A stretch of DNA of 48,984 bases from Roseicyclus sp. (GTDB lineage Bacteria > Pseudomonadota > Alphaproteobacteria > Rhodobacterales > Rhodobacteraceae), in contig JAESTV010000295.1 in NCBI GenBank assembly GCA_016763475.1, forward strand, positions 1 through 48,984, read 5' to 3'. Position numbers and translations under genes: made by a program. Below the pieces are notes generated by a model. The model was not told the origin of the DNA and did no database searches. It worked only from the letters and a program-made list of their open reading frames with translations. Each line of letters starts with the position of its first letter. Positions within the stretch are counted from its first letter, which is position 1. Shown here one piece after another: positions 7,860 through 17,454 of this stretch.

Positions 7860-9278
7860 ATGGCCTCTAGCGACGTCCCGCCGAAGCTCTTTGCTGCGCA
7901 GGAACCGATTTTCCCCAAGCGGGTTTCTGGCAAGTTCCGGAACCTGAAATGGATCATCATGATCGTGACGTTGGGGATCTACTACGTCACCCCATGGATC
8001 CGCTGGGATCGCGGGCCAAACCTGCCGGACCAAGCGGTTCTTGTGGACATTGCCGGGCGACGGTTTTTCTTCTTCTGGATCGAGATATGGCCCCACGAGT
8101 TTTACTTTGTGGCGGGCCTTTTGATCATGGCGGGCCTTGGTCTGTTTCTATTCACCTCGGCCCTTGGTCGGGTCTGGTGCGGCTACACCTGCCCGCAGAC
8201 CGTGTGGACCGACCTGTTCTACACGGTTGAACGTTGGATAGAGGGGGACCGCAACGCGCGACTGCGGTTGTGGGAAGCCAAGTGGGACTTTCGTAAATGG
8301 CGCCTGCGCGTGACCAAATGGATTGTCTGGCTTATGATCGCCCTGGCAACCGGCGGTGCCTGGGTGTTCTATTTTGCCGATGCGCCGACGTTGTTGCTCG
8401 ACCTGGTGACCGGGCAGGCCGCCTTTGTGGCCTATGGTACTATCGCCTTTCTAACAGTGGCGACGTTCATCTTTGGCGGCTTCCTGCGTGAGCAGGTCTG
8501 TATCTACATGTGCCCGTGGCCCCGTATCCAGTCCGCGATGATGGACGAACATTCTATCACCGTCGCCTACCGCGATTGGCGCGGCGAGGATCGTGGCAAG
8601 GGTAAGAACCGTGAAGGTCTGGGTGATTGCATTGATTGCAATGCCTGCGTGAATGTCTGCCCGGTGGGGATCGACATCCGCGATGGTCAACAGATGGAGT
8701 GTATCACCTGTGCGCTGTGCATTGATGCCTGTGACGAGATCATGGACAGGACAGGTCGCGAACGGGGGCTGATCGATTATCTTGCCCTGACCGACGAGGC
8801 AAATGAACGGGCAGGCAACCCCAAGGTGTCCACCCGGCGCCACATCCTGCGCCCGCGCACGTTGATATACACGTTCCTGTGGTCGCTTGTCGGCGTTGGT
8901 CTGGTTGTTGCTTTGTTCATCCGTCCAGATATCGACATCACTGTGGCGGCGGTGCGTAACCCGCAATTTGTCACCCTCAGCGATGGGTCGATTCGCAATA
9001 CCTACGACGTCAGGATCCGCAACATGGGTGGTGGCAACGCGACGTTCCATATTGGCGTGACGTCTGACGCGGCTTTCGATGTGTCGCTTGAGGGCACCGA
9101 TGGCCTCACGGTTGATGTGCCTGCTGACGCCACGCAATTGCAGCGGGTTTATGTTATTGCACCCCCAGACAGTCCGGCCGCAGATGGCGAACGCACGGAT
9201 CTGCGGATTTGGGTGGAAGAAGGGTCAGAGAATACCCGCGCCCATCAAGACACCGCATTCTTTGGAAGGGGCCTGTAA
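7860..9278 (+). CDS. ccoG: cbb3 oxidase assembly ferredoxin CcoG (RdxA/FixG)
   Basis: A membrane polyferredoxin of the FixG family needed for cbb3 maturation; family members have been linked to copper reduction for the CuB site. It is 472 aa. Several transmembrane helices are visible in the first half (e.g. EFYFVAGLLIMAGLGLFLF). Two ferredoxin-like clusters follow: CIDCNACVNVCPVG and CITCALCIDACDE. A further helix near residue 340 and an Ig-like periplasmic C-terminal domain complete the protein. It is first in ccoG-fixH-ccoI-ccoS, downstream of an FNR box. Its stop overlaps the fixH start by one base. Confidence 0.93.
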   Translation: MASSDVPPKLFAAQEPIFPKRVSGKFRNLKWIIMIVTLGIYYVTPWIRWDRGPNLPDQAVLVDIAGRRFFFFWIEIWPHEFYFVAGLLIMAGLGLFLFTSALGRVWCGYTCPQTVWTDLFYTVERWIEGDRNARLRLWEAKWDFRKWRLRVTKWIVWLMIALATGGAWVFYFADAPTLLLDLVTGQAAFVAYGTIAFLTVATFIFGGFLREQVCIYMCPWPRIQSAMMDEHSITVAYRDWRGEDRGKGKNREGLGDCIDCNACVNVCPVGIDIRDGQQMECITCALCIDACDEIMDRTGRERGLIDYLALTDEANERAGNPKVSTRRHILRPRTLIYTFLWSLVGVGLVVALFIRPDIDITVAAVRNPQFVTLSDGSIRNTYDVRIRNMGGGNATFHIGVTSDAAFDVSLEGTDGLTVDVPADATQLQRVYVIAPPDSPAADGERTDLRIWVEEGSENTRAHQDTAFFGRGL

Positions 9279-9763
9279 TGAGCCAAGAAATCGAACCAAA
9301 GGCCACGCGTACCTTGACCGGTTGGCACGTGCTTGGGATGTTTGGCGGCGGCTTCGCCATTATCCTCGGGGTGAACCTCTATATGGCGTCGCAGGCGCTC
9401 TTGACCTTTCCGGGGTTAGAGGTGTCCTCCAGTTATGCCGATAGCCAGACGTTTGATGCCCGCCGCAATGCGCAGGAGGCGTTGGGGTGGCAAGCGTCCG
9501 TGACTGCAACCCAGGGTGAGCTCGTTCTGACCTTGGTTGATGAAACCGACCGCCCGGTTTATCCGGCAGAGCTTGAGGCGTTATTGACCAGGCCCACAAC
9601 GCGGCTCAGCGATCAATTGCTGGTGCTGACCCGCGGGCCCAATGGCACCCTTGTGGCACCGGCGGAGTTGGAGATTGGCCGCTGGCGTTTGCGCCTGACC
9701 GGAATGTCGAGGGACGGCACGGAATACCGCCATAACATCACCTTCACATTTGCCCTTGAATGA
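9278..9763 (+). CDS. ccoH: FixH/CcoH family assembly protein
   Basis: A bitopic membrane protein required for cbb3 oxidase assembly. The start ATG at 9278 overlaps the ccoG stop (TAATG); the ORF-track start at 9209 lies inside ccoG and is rejected. The product is 161 aa with one N-terminal helix (HVLGMFGGGFAIILGVNLYMA, about residues 18-38) and a periplasmic beta-rich domain (WQASVTATQGELVLTL, YRHNITFTF), the FixH pattern. ccoI starts on its stop codon (ATGA). Confidence 0.9.
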   Translation: MSQEIEPKATRTLTGWHVLGMFGGGFAIILGVNLYMASQALLTFPGLEVSSSYADSQTFDARRNAQEALGWQASVTATQGELVLTLVDETDRPVYPAELEALLTRPTTRLSDQLLVLTRGPNGTLVAPAELEIGRWRLRLTGMSRDGTEYRHNITFTFALE

Positions 9764-11961
9764 GCACGTTTGCCGAACCGCCGCGGCCCTCGGCCTGTCC
9801 TGCCTGTGACGTCGCGCCGCTGGCTGAGCAGATTTCCGGCCCGGTGGCGACGCAGGCGCGGCTAATGTTGGCGCTGCCCGATATCCATTGTGCCGGCTGT
9901 ATTTCGGGTGTGGAAAGGGCGCTGCAGGCGCTGCCGGGTGTCCACGATGCGCACGTGAACTTAACCCTGCGCCGGGTTGCCGTTGAGGCGGATCTGGAGA
10001 TTGAGGCAGAGGCGCTTTGTGACGTGCTGACCCGCGCCGGGTATGAGGCGCATGAGCTTGATCCCGGTGTCCTTGCGGCTACGGAAACCGACGCCCGTGG
10101 CCGTGCGCTTCTGATGCGGTTGGCGGTGGCCGTCTTCGCCATGATGAACGTGATGCTTTTGTCTGTGGCCGTCTGGTCCGGAGCCGAAGGCGCCACCCGC
10201 GACATGATGCACTGGGTCAGCGCCGCAATTGCGATCCCGGCTGTGATCTTCACCGGACAGCCGTTCTATACCTCCGCCTATGCGGCGCTGAAGGGGGGGC
10301 GGCTGAACATGGACGTGCCGATCACGTTGGCGATAGCGCTGGCCGTGGGCACGTCGCTTTATGAGACGATGTTGTCGGGTGAGCACGCCTATTTTGATGC
10401 GGCCATTGCGTTGTGTACCTTCCTGCTGGCTGGCCGTTACCTGGATCACCGCACCCGCGCCAATGCACGCTCTGCCGCGCAAGAACTGGCGGCGCTGGAA
10501 GTTCCCCGCGCGCTGCGCCTGACCGGTCAGGGTTCATCCCAAAGGACTGAGACGGTTGCCGCCGCTGACCTGCGCCCCGGCGATCTGGTGCGTGTGCTGC
10601 CCGGTGGGCGTATCCCCGTTGATGGGCAGGTGACCTCGGGGCATACCGAACTCGACCGGTCCCTGATGACAGGTGAGAGCCTGCCCGCCGCCGCCGCACC
10701 CGGCGACGCGGTCCACGCAGGGGAGACAAACCTGACCGGCCCGATCACCATCGAAGTGCAGGCCGCAGGCCGTGACACGGAACTGGCCCGTATCGCGGAT
10801 CTGGTTGCCGTGGCTGAGGCCGGGCGCAACAATTACACGTCTATTGCAGATGCTGCCGCGCGGCTTTACGCGCCGGGTGTACACATAATCGCGGCACTTG
10901 CCGCCATTGGCTGGTTCCTTGCCACGATGGACCTCCGCGTGGCGCTGAATATTGCCGCTGCTGTCCTGATCATCACATGCCCCTGCGCCCTTGGCCTTGC
11001 TGTTCCAGCGGTCACTACGGCAGCGTCCGCACGCCTGTTCCGCAAGGGTGTCCTGATCAAAAGCGGCACCGCGTTGGAGCGGTTGGCTGAGGTCGATACC
11101 GTGGTGTTCGACAAAACCGGCACGCTGACTGACGGCGCGCCAGAGCCTTTGGGCCTCGATCAGTTAGACCCGCAAACCAGTCGCGTTGCTTTGGCAATTT
11201 CTCAGGGGTCAGCCCATCCCCTTGCGCAGGCCCTCGCAAATGAGTTGAGCGCGCAGGGGGTTAAACCTGCGCTGGTAGACGGGATTGTCGAGATCCCCGG
11301 CTTTGGTGTGGAAGGTTATTGGCAGGGGAAACTTGTCCGCCTTGGCCGCGCCGGATGGGTCGGCGGGTGTCACGCGGTTGGGGAAACCGCAACCTATTTG
11401 CGCATCGCAGAAGCCCCTGCACAGGTGATCACCTTCATGGATACATTGCGCGAGGGCGCGGCAGAGTTGGTTGTCGGCTTGCAAGCGCAAGGCAAACGCG
11501 TGGTTCTGTTGTCAGGTGACGTGGAACCCGCCGTGGCGCATTTCGCAGAACGTATCGGTATATCCGAAGTCATCGCCGAAGCGCGCCCCGAAGCCAAGGC
11601 AATGGCTGTGGCGGACCTGGCTGAGGGCGGCGCAAAAGTCCTGATGGTGGGTGACGGGTTAAACGACACGGCGGCGCTGACAGCGGCCCATGTCTCGATC
11701 TCTCCGGCGTCCGCACTAGAGGCGGCGCGGGCGGCGTCTGATATGGTGTTGACGGGACGCAGCCTAACGTCGATCCTTGATGCCATGGCCACATCCGTCG
11801 CGGCGCGCCGCCGCATCAAGGAGAATTTCACCATCGCCACCGTTTATAACCTCCTCGCCGTGCCATTGGCCGTTGCGGGCTTATGCTCGCCGCTGATCGC
11901 GGCGCTGGCGATGTCGACCTCGTCGCTCACCGTCTCGCTTAACGCTCTGCGGTTGCGCTGA
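9760..11961 (+). CDS. ccoI: P1B-type copper-exporting ATPase CcoI/FixI
   Basis: A membrane ATPase that moves Cu(I) across the inner membrane for insertion into cbb3 oxidase. The 733-aa protein has an N-terminal CPAC, a heavy-metal-binding domain (HCAGCISGVERAL, about residue 47 on), TGES in the actuator domain, the metal-channel CPC at residues 407-409 (CPCALGLAVP), the phosphorylated Asp451 in DKTGTLT, and GDGLNDTAALT. The ATGA overlap with fixH and a one-base overlap with ccoS indicate translational coupling. Position within the cco block argues for CcoI rather than a general CopA. Confidence 0.94.
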   Translation: MSTFAEPPRPSACPACDVAPLAEQISGPVATQARLMLALPDIHCAGCISGVERALQALPGVHDAHVNLTLRRVAVEADLEIEAEALCDVLTRAGYEAHELDPGVLAATETDARGRALLMRLAVAVFAMMNVMLLSVAVWSGAEGATRDMMHWVSAAIAIPAVIFTGQPFYTSAYAALKGGRLNMDVPITLAIALAVGTSLYETMLSGEHAYFDAAIALCTFLLAGRYLDHRTRANARSAAQELAALEVPRALRLTGQGSSQRTETVAAADLRPGDLVRVLPGGRIPVDGQVTSGHTELDRSLMTGESLPAAAAPGDAVHAGETNLTGPITIEVQAAGRDTELARIADLVAVAEAGRNNYTSIADAAARLYAPGVHIIAALAAIGWFLATMDLRVALNIAAAVLIITCPCALGLAVPAVTTAASARLFRKGVLIKSGTALERLAEVDTVVFDKTGTLTDGAPEPLGLDQLDPQTSRVALAISQGSAHPLAQALANELSAQGVKPALVDGIVEIPGFGVEGYWQGKLVRLGRAGWVGGCHAVGETATYLRIAEAPAQVITFMDTLREGAAELVVGLQAQGKRVVLLSGDVEPAVAHFAERIGISEVIAEARPEAKAMAVADLAEGGAKVLMVGDGLNDTAALTAAHVSISPASALEAARAASDMVLTGRSLTSILDAMATSVAARRRIKENFTIATVYNLLAVPLAVAGLCSPLIAALAMSTSSLTVSLNALRLR

Positions 11962-12116
11962 TGGAAGTTCTGGGGATCCTGATTCCGGTTAGCCTGTTCC
12001 TTGGCGCTGGAGGACTTGTGGCGTTCTGGTGGCTGTTGCGCAAAGGGCAGTTTGATGACCCGGAAGGGGATGCCCACCGCATTCTGCGCGACGATTACGA
12101 CGACAAACCTAAATGA
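11961..12116 (+). CDS. ccoS: cbb3 oxidase maturation protein CcoS
   Basis: A 51-aa protein, too short for the ORF track, starting on the last base of the ccoI stop (TGATG). The sequence begins MEVLGILIPVSLFLGAGG, a single transmembrane helix, followed by AFWWLLRKGQFDDPEGDAHR. The GQFDD-(L/P)-EG-x-A/H-R block is the hallmark of CcoS. CcoS is required for cofactor insertion into cbb3 oxidase. It is the last gene of ccoGHIS; a strong hairpin begins at its stop codon. Confidence 0.93.
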   Translation: MEVLGILIPVSLFLGAGGLVAFWWLLRKGQFDDPEGDAHRILRDDYDDKPK

Positions 12117-12143
12117 AAACGGCGGCCCGATGGACCGCCGTTT
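12117..12143. terminator. bidirectional terminator between ccoS and dacC
   Basis: AAACGGCGG (12117-12125) and CCGCCGTTT (12135-12143) form a perfect 9-bp stem with a 9-nt loop. A-rich and T-rich flanks make it suitable for both convergent genes. Confidence 0.85.
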
Positions 12144-12166
12144 CCAGTTACTGGCTGTGGATGCTG

Positions 12167-13582
12167 CTACGGACCAAACGCCTCACAGGGCACGTTGCGG
12201 GCGCCTAGACGGGCGCAGGCGCGGGCGGCCTGATCTTCGGTCATTCCCGCAAAACGTGCATCATATCCTCGATTGACTGAAACCACCCGCCTGAGCGCGG
12301 TGTCGAATGTCCCAAGTTCGGCCAATGCGGTGCGCAGCAACAACCGCTCTGCTGCGTGGTGTGAGACCTGAGGGCCAAGGGAGACTCCGAAAAGCCGTGA
12401 TCCGGTGGAAGACGCCCGTGTGACAATCTCAGGCTCCGGCGCCGGGCGTGGTGGTATTGGTTCCGGTTCCAGCAATGCCTGGGGTTCGGGGGCTGGCGCA
12501 GGCCCGTCGGCGGCGGTTTCCAGAGCGCCAAGGGCGGCTTCTACGGCGGCGGCAACCTCTGGGTCTTCGGCAATGGCCGGTGTTGTCAGCGCTTCACCTA
12601 CGGCCTCGTTGATCGCGGCCAGAACATCCGCATTCACGCCGCCACTGGGGCGTGGGATCGGCCGCATGGACCGCGTGACCGCCCGTTGTCCGGGCGGAGC
12701 GCCTCCGGAGCCTGCGGGTTGCTCATCGTCAGTATAAGTAGGCAAAGGTGGGGTTCGCAGCGCCACCGAACTTGGCGCGCGTTCAAACCCCATATCAAGC
12801 AATTCTATAACACGCTGGTTTCGTGAAGCCGAACTTCTGCCCCCAAACACCGTGGCAATTATCCGCTCTTCGCCGCGTTGCGCGGATGCAACAAGGTTGA
12901 AGCCTGCCGCGCGGGTGTAGCCGGTCTTGATGCCGTCCGCTCCGCGATAGGTGGTCAGGACCACACGGTTGGTATTGCGCACTGTTGCGATGCCCGCGTC
13001 CGCCGTGACGCGGGAAAAGATGTTGTAGTACTGTGGGTAATCGTAGATCAGCCGACGCCCAAGCATTGTCATGTCACGCGCCGTGCTCAGGTGCCCATCT
13101 TCCGTCAGCCCATGGGCGTTGCGGAAGGTTGTGCGGGTCATGCCAAGGGCGCGCGCAGTGCGGGTCATTCGACGTGCGAACGCGGCCTCGGACCCCGAGA
13201 TAGCTTCCCCAATTGCGGTAGCGGCGTCGTTGCCCGAGCGGACGGCGGCGGCCCGAATCAGGTAGCGCAAACGGATCGTGCTGCCCGCTCTGAGGCCAAG
13301 CCGCGACGGCGGCTCGTTTGCTGCATTGGCGGAAATCGTAACCTCGGTATCAAGCGTGATTTCCCCCAGTCGGATGGCCTCAAACGCGATGTAGAGGGTC
13401 ATCATTTTGGTGAGGGACGCTGGATGCAGGCGGGTGTCGGCGTTGCGCGCATGTAAGACCTCGCCGTTGCGGGCGTCCATCACCATGGCTGCATAAGGGG
13501 CGGCCTGAACAGGACCTGGCATCACGGCGCCAAACACCATGAAAACGCCCACAAGGGCGGCATAAAAAATCCGTACGAACAT
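12167..13582 (-). CDS. D-alanyl-D-alanine carboxypeptidase with SPOR-like C-terminus
   Basis: A periplasmic penicillin-binding protein of the S11 class, which trims the terminal D-Ala of peptidoglycan stems. It has a signal peptide ending near AQA (about residue 27). The three S11 motifs are S56-LTK59, S116GN and K220TG. After the catalytic domain comes a Pro/Ala/Glu-rich linker of about 100 residues, then a C-terminal segment of about 80 residues (from FGVSLGPQVSHHAAERLLLR) that looks like a SPOR peptidoglycan-binding domain. Total length is 471 aa, longer than DacA-type enzymes because of this tail. It is divergent from hemF across 242 bp and transcribed towards the ccoS terminator. Confidence 0.9.
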   Translation of the reverse strand: MFVRIFYAALVGVFMVFGAVMPGPVQAAPYAAMVMDARNGEVLHARNADTRLHPASLTKMMTLYIAFEAIRLGEITLDTEVTISANAANEPPSRLGLRAGSTIRLRYLIRAAAVRSGNDAATAIGEAISGSEAAFARRMTRTARALGMTRTTFRNAHGLTEDGHLSTARDMTMLGRRLIYDYPQYYNIFSRVTADAGIATVRNTNRVVLTTYRGADGIKTGYTRAAGFNLVASAQRGEERIIATVFGGRSSASRNQRVIELLDMGFERAPSSVALRTPPLPTYTDDEQPAGSGGAPPGQRAVTRSMRPIPRPSGGVNADVLAAINEAVGEALTTPAIAEDPEVAAAVEAALGALETAADGPAPAPEPQALLEPEPIPPRPAPEPEIVTRASSTGSRLFGVSLGPQVSHHAAERLLLRTALAELGTFDTALRRVVSVNRGYDARFAGMTEDQAARACARLGARNVPCEAFGP

Positions 13583-13824
13583 GAGTTGCTCTATCTGCCT
13601 CAGGTGCCGTCTGTTGCGGCTGTTACGGTGATGCTAGGCGAAAGTTCTCCCAAAATCCATGCCCTCGGGGCAAAATTCCCAATAGCTGCAAGGAATTGGC
13701 AGATGTGGTCCCCTAGGCAACAGAAGGGTCAATATGTGCGCCGCGTTTGGCAGCCGCACACGTGGCGAAGGTGTGCAGCGTCTGCTAGAAGTTGGCAAAG
13801 TGTTGCAAAAGGATCGCCCTGCCG

Positions 13825-14703
13825 ATGAAAGACCCGATCAACGATCACAAGGTCCGTGCCTCTACCTGGTTTCGCAGCCTGCGTGACGACATCATCGCGG
13901 CGTTTGAAACTGTGGAGGTGACGCAAGGCGGCGACGCGCCAGCGGGCCGGTTTGAGGTGTCAGAGACGAAACGCACATCGGAAGATGAATCCGACGCGGG
14001 TGGTGGGTTGATGAGTGTCATGCGCGGTGGCCGGGTGTTTGAGAAGGTCGGCGTCAACGTCTCAACCGTATATGGCACCTTGGGAGAACGCGCGCAGAAA
14101 GCCATGGCCGCGCGGGGAGTGCCCGGAATGGCGGAAGATCCACGCTTCTGGGCGTCTGGCATCAGCCTGGTGGCGCACATGCAAAACCCACGTGTGCCGG
14201 CGGTCCACATGAATACACGTATGTTCTGGACCCCCGGCGCGTGGTGGTTTGGCGGCGGGGCGGATTTGAACCCGGCAATTGAGTACGACGAAGACACGGT
14301 GTTTTTTCACAATGCCCTGAAGGAGTATTGCGACAAACATGACGCCGGCTATTACCCGCGCTTCAAATCCTGGGCGGATGAGTATTTCTACATCCCCCAC
14401 CGCAATCGCGCGCGGGGTGTGGGCGGCATTTTCTATGATGATCTGAACACCGGCGATTGGGAGGCAGATTTTGCCTTCACCCAGGACGTCGGCCGCGCCT
14501 TCCTGCCCGCGTTCCTCGGGTGCGTGGAAAAGCGCCGTCACGAAGGTTTCACGGAGGCCGACCGCGAAGCGCAACTGGTCCATCGCGGGCTTTATGCAGA
14601 GTACAACCTTGTCTATGATCGCGGCACCAAATTTGGGCTGGAAACTGGCCACGATGCGAATGCTGTTCTGATGTCTTTGCCGCCAATTGCAAAGTGGACC
14701 TGA
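13825..14703 (+). CDS. hemF: oxygen-dependent coproporphyrinogen III oxidase
   Basis: A cytoplasmic heme-pathway enzyme that converts coproporphyrinogen III to protoporphyrinogen IX using oxygen, complementing HemN. ATG 13825 (MKDPINDHKVRA) with AAAAGGA upstream is preferred over the ORF-track start at 13792; this gives 292 aa, typical. Diagnostic segments are GGRVFEKVGVNVSTVYG, VHMNTRMFW and WFGGGADLNP. The downstream glycosyltransferase starts 25 bp after the stop, so hemF may head a transcript with glycan genes. Confidence 0.95.
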   Translation: MKDPINDHKVRASTWFRSLRDDIIAAFETVEVTQGGDAPAGRFEVSETKRTSEDESDAGGGLMSVMRGGRVFEKVGVNVSTVYGTLGERAQKAMAARGVPGMAEDPRFWASGISLVAHMQNPRVPAVHMNTRMFWTPGAWWFGGGADLNPAIEYDEDTVFFHNALKEYCDKHDAGYYPRFKSWADEYFYIPHRNRARGVGGIFYDDLNTGDWEADFAFTQDVGRAFLPAFLGCVEKRRHEGFTEADREAQLVHRGLYAEYNLVYDRGTKFGLETGHDANAVLMSLPPIAKWT

Positions 14704-14728
14704 TTGTAATCAGCGTGGTCCAGTGCCA

Positions 14729-15814
14729 ATGACCGTTATGGAGTTACGTCCTGACCCTGCTGGCCCTGCCGACCCTGCCGCGCTTGACGTGCTGGTGCCG
14801 AACTTCAAGCGGCGTCTCAGCGGCGTGACCGCAACAATTGTGCGCCTGGTGCCATTACAGGCGCAGCAGATGGCGCTTGCCGCCGTTGCGCCGGACCTGC
14901 CCGACACGCTGCCGCAAATCCGTCCGATGCAATTGGTCACCATGCCCCGGCGCGGCCCGTCCGGCGCCCGTGTCTGGCACGCAAGGCGCAATACCGAGAT
15001 GTTGGCGGGTCTTGCCCTCAAACATCTGCTGCGCAAGCGCTTGAAGATGGTCTTCACCTCGGCGTCACAGCGCAAACACACCGGGTATACCAAGTGGCTG
15101 ATCAGCCAGATGGATCATCTGATTGCCACGTCACAAAAGACGGCAGGTTATCTGGAGCGCCCTGCAGACGTGATCCTGCACGGCATTGACGTGTCGCAAT
15201 TCACTCCCCCGACGGATCGCGCTGCCTTACGCGCCAAACTGAACCTGCCCGACGCCACGCTGATCGGGTGTTATGGCCGTATCCGTGCCCAGAAGGGCAC
15301 AGGTGACTTCGTTGATGCGATGATCGAAGTCCTGCGTGACAGGCCCAATGTCCACGGCCTGATCATGGGCCGTGCGACCGAGAAATACCTGGACTACGAG
15401 AAAGCCCTGCGGGCGCAGATTTCTGAGGCGGGGCTTACGGACCGCCTGCACATGTTGCCCGAAGTTCCAGTGCATGAGATGGCCGATTGGTATCGCGTTC
15501 TCGACCTGTTTGTTGCCCCGCAACGGTGGGAGGGCTTTGGCCTGACGCCCCTGGAGGCGATGGCCTGTGGTGTGCCTACACTCGCCACAACCGTCGGCGC
15601 TTTCCCCGAGTTGATTACCAAGCGGACCGGCTCTTTGATCCCACCAAACGACACGCCTGCGATGGCCGAGGCCATTGCCCTCTACGCCGACGATACATCC
15701 CTGCGCCAAACCCAAGGCAAAGCCGCCCGCGCCCATATTGAGCAAACCTTCAGGATTGAGCGTGAGGCTGAGGCGATCATGGCCATCTATCGGCGTTTGC
15801 TTGCACAGGTATGA
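14729..15814 (+). CDS. GT4-family glycosyltransferase
   Basis: A cytoplasmic glycosyltransferase with a GT-B fold, similar to alphaproteobacterial LPS core enzymes. ATG 14729 (MTVMELRP) is preferred over the ORF-track start inside hemF; ATG 14738 is also possible. This gives 361 aa. The C-terminal half has the GT4 nucleotide-sugar region: GCYGRIRAQKGTGDFVDA (about residue 172), then RWEGFGLTPLEAMACGVPTL with the E-x7-E motif. Residues 9-17 read DPAGPADPA, encoded by three near-identical 9-bp units. It starts a run of five glycan genes; sugar specificity cannot be read from sequence. Confidence 0.85.
   Translation: MTVMELRPDPAGPADPAALDVLVPNFKRRLSGVTATIVRLVPLQAQQMALAAVAPDLPDTLPQIRPMQLVTMPRRGPSGARVWHARRNTEMLAGLALKHLLRKRLKMVFTSASQRKHTGYTKWLISQMDHLIATSQKTAGYLERPADVILHGIDVSQFTPPTDRAALRAKLNLPDATLIGCYGRIRAQKGTGDFVDAMIEVLRDRPNVHGLIMGRATEKYLDYEKALRAQISEAGLTDRLHMLPEVPVHEMADWYRVLDLFVAPQRWEGFGLTPLEAMACGVPTLATTVGAFPELITKRTGSLIPPNDTPAMAEAIALYADDTSLRQTQGKAARAHIEQTFRIEREAEAIMAIYRRLLAQV
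14753..14779 (+). repeat. 9-bp unit repeated three times at the glycosyltransferase N-terminus
   Basis: GACCCTGCT, GGCCCTGCC and GACCCTGCC follow each other in frame and encode DPA-GPA-DPA. Confidence 0.75.
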
Positions 15815-15890
15815 TGGAATATGCGACACGATCCACCATCACCCCAGATCCGACGCCCTGCACCTAATTTCACCCAATGGAGTCCATAAC

Positions 15891-16703
15891 ATGTCGCTAT
15901 CCCTGAAACGGGCCGAACGGCGGATTGTTAATGGCCTCTCGTTGGGGAGCTACTGCAAGGTCGTAAACGCAGCCAACAGTTTGCGCGGGCGCGAACAACG
16001 GCTTGAGGTGTTCCGGGGGGAAGACCTTTACAAGGTCACCCACGGGGACGAGAGTATTGTGATCTGTCGGCGCTCACGCCACCGGCGCTACAAAAATGGC
16101 GTTGGTCTTCGCGCGACCCGGCTGGCCGAGGACTATGGCGTTGCCACAATCGAGAATACTCAAGGCGGTGTATTCATAGATTGCGGCGCAAATGTCGGGG
16201 AATTGGGCATTTGGGCGGTCCGAAACGGGTTGCAGTATCACGCGTTTGAGCCTGAGGTTCTTGAGGCCGATTGCATCGACATAAACGTCTTCGACGGTGC
16301 GCCGAAAACCCAACGTAAGGCGCTGTGGAATAAGGCCGAAACGCTGACCTTCTACTCGGCTCCTGACACTGCAGATAGTTCCGCTTTCAAGATCAAGAAT
16401 GCTGTTTCCAGTCGTCAGATCGAGGCAATCCGCCTTGATGATGCGGGCATAGAATTGTCCAAGACAGGGCCGAATATCCTGAAGCTGGAGGCCGAAGGGG
16501 CTGAGCCCGAAATCCTTGACGGCGCAACCGCGACACTGCCCAAGCTCCACTACATTGCCGTAGATTGCGGGTACGAGCGGGGGGTGGAGCAGCGACACAC
16601 ATTTATTGATGTTTGTGACCGGTTGCTTCCGCTGGGATTTCGGCCCGTTCAAGCCGAATTGCACCGGATAACGATCCTTTTCAAGAATACCGAGCTAACC
16701 TAA
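15891..16703 (+). CDS. FkbM-family methyltransferase
   Basis: A SAM-dependent methyltransferase of the FkbM family, often found in polysaccharide clusters where members O-methylate sugars. The ATG at 15891 (MSLSLKRAERR) follows a ribosome site (AATGGAGT), whereas the ORF-track start at 15675 lies inside the upstream gene; this gives 270 aa. The SAM-binding motif I is FIDCGANVGELGIWAV. The later LKLEAEGAEPEILDGA block is typical of FkbM proteins. It sits between a GT4 and a GT25 gene, with 76 bp upstream and one base before the next start, so glycan methylation is the likely job. The substrate is unknown. Confidence 0.87.
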   Translation: MSLSLKRAERRIVNGLSLGSYCKVVNAANSLRGREQRLEVFRGEDLYKVTHGDESIVICRRSRHRRYKNGVGLRATRLAEDYGVATIENTQGGVFIDCGANVGELGIWAVRNGLQYHAFEPEVLEADCIDINVFDGAPKTQRKALWNKAETLTFYSAPDTADSSAFKIKNAVSSRQIEAIRLDDAGIELSKTGPNILKLEAEGAEPEILDGATATLPKLHYIAVDCGYERGVEQRHTFIDVCDRLLPLGFRPVQAELHRITILFKNTELT

Positions 16704-16704
16704 C

Positions 16705-17454
16705 GTGTGGCCCTCATACGTCATCAACCTCGCGGCGAATACGGTTCGGATGGGAAATGCCAGCGCTCAGCTTGAGTCACAAGGGATACCGTTTCAACGC
16801 ATCGACGCGGTAAATGGCTGGGCGCTGTCGCAAGCGGAGATCAACCGCGTCTACGACGTATCTGCCAATTCATCACGGGCGCGTCATGATCTGGTTCCCG
16901 CAGAAATTGGCTGTTACCTCAGCCATATTGAGGCATGGCGCACGATTGCGGACGGGGACGCGCCGGGCGGGTTCATTTTTGAGGACGACTTTGAGGGTGA
17001 CGAAACCCTCGCCTCTGTTCTGGTCGCCCTGTGCCAGGACAACGGCAGCGATTGGGACATGGTGAAGCTGTTCACCTTCGATCCGACCGCGAAAACTGTG
17101 GCCGAGCGTGACTTGACCCCCGGTTTGCGCCTTGTGGTGCCTTTCCGTGTCCCGACGTGCCTGATTGGCTATGGCCTGACCCGTGCCGCTGCGCGCCAAC
17201 TTGTGGATCGCTCGGTTCCTTTCTTTCGTCCGGTTGATGAGGATCAGAAGTATTTCTGGGAAACCGGTTTGCGCGTTGCGCTGATCCTCCCTGCACCGAT
17301 CAAAGTCGGGGATCAGCAAACGGTCACGGGCACAATCGGCACGGCGCGGCGGGAGGCGGCGAAGGGTGGTTTCGGTCGGCTTTGGCGAGGGTTTCGCACG
17401 CAGTTGGCCTATCAGCTTGCCCTGCGCTGGCACCGATTCAGGGGTGTGAAATGA
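16705..17454 (+). CDS. GT25-family (LPS) glycosyltransferase
   Basis: A glycosyltransferase of family 25, which adds sugars during LPS/lipooligosaccharide synthesis. The 249-aa protein begins MWPSYVINLAANTVRM, the usual GT25 opening of a YVINL strand followed by an arginine-rich turn. FIFEDDFEG near residue 91 is the acidic metal/nucleotide site, preceded by GCYLSHIEAWR. It uses a GTG start immediately after the FkbM stop, and its stop overlaps the next GT4 start (ATGA). A second, diverged GT25 gene lies two genes downstream. Confidence 0.87.
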   Translation: MWPSYVINLAANTVRMGNASAQLESQGIPFQRIDAVNGWALSQAEINRVYDVSANSSRARHDLVPAEIGCYLSHIEAWRTIADGDAPGGFIFEDDFEGDETLASVLVALCQDNGSDWDMVKLFTFDPTAKTVAERDLTPGLRLVVPFRVPTCLIGYGLTRAAARQLVDRSVPFFRPVDEDQKYFWETGLRVALILPAPIKVGDQQTVTGTIGTARREAAKGGFGRLWRGFRTQLAYQLALRWHRFRGVK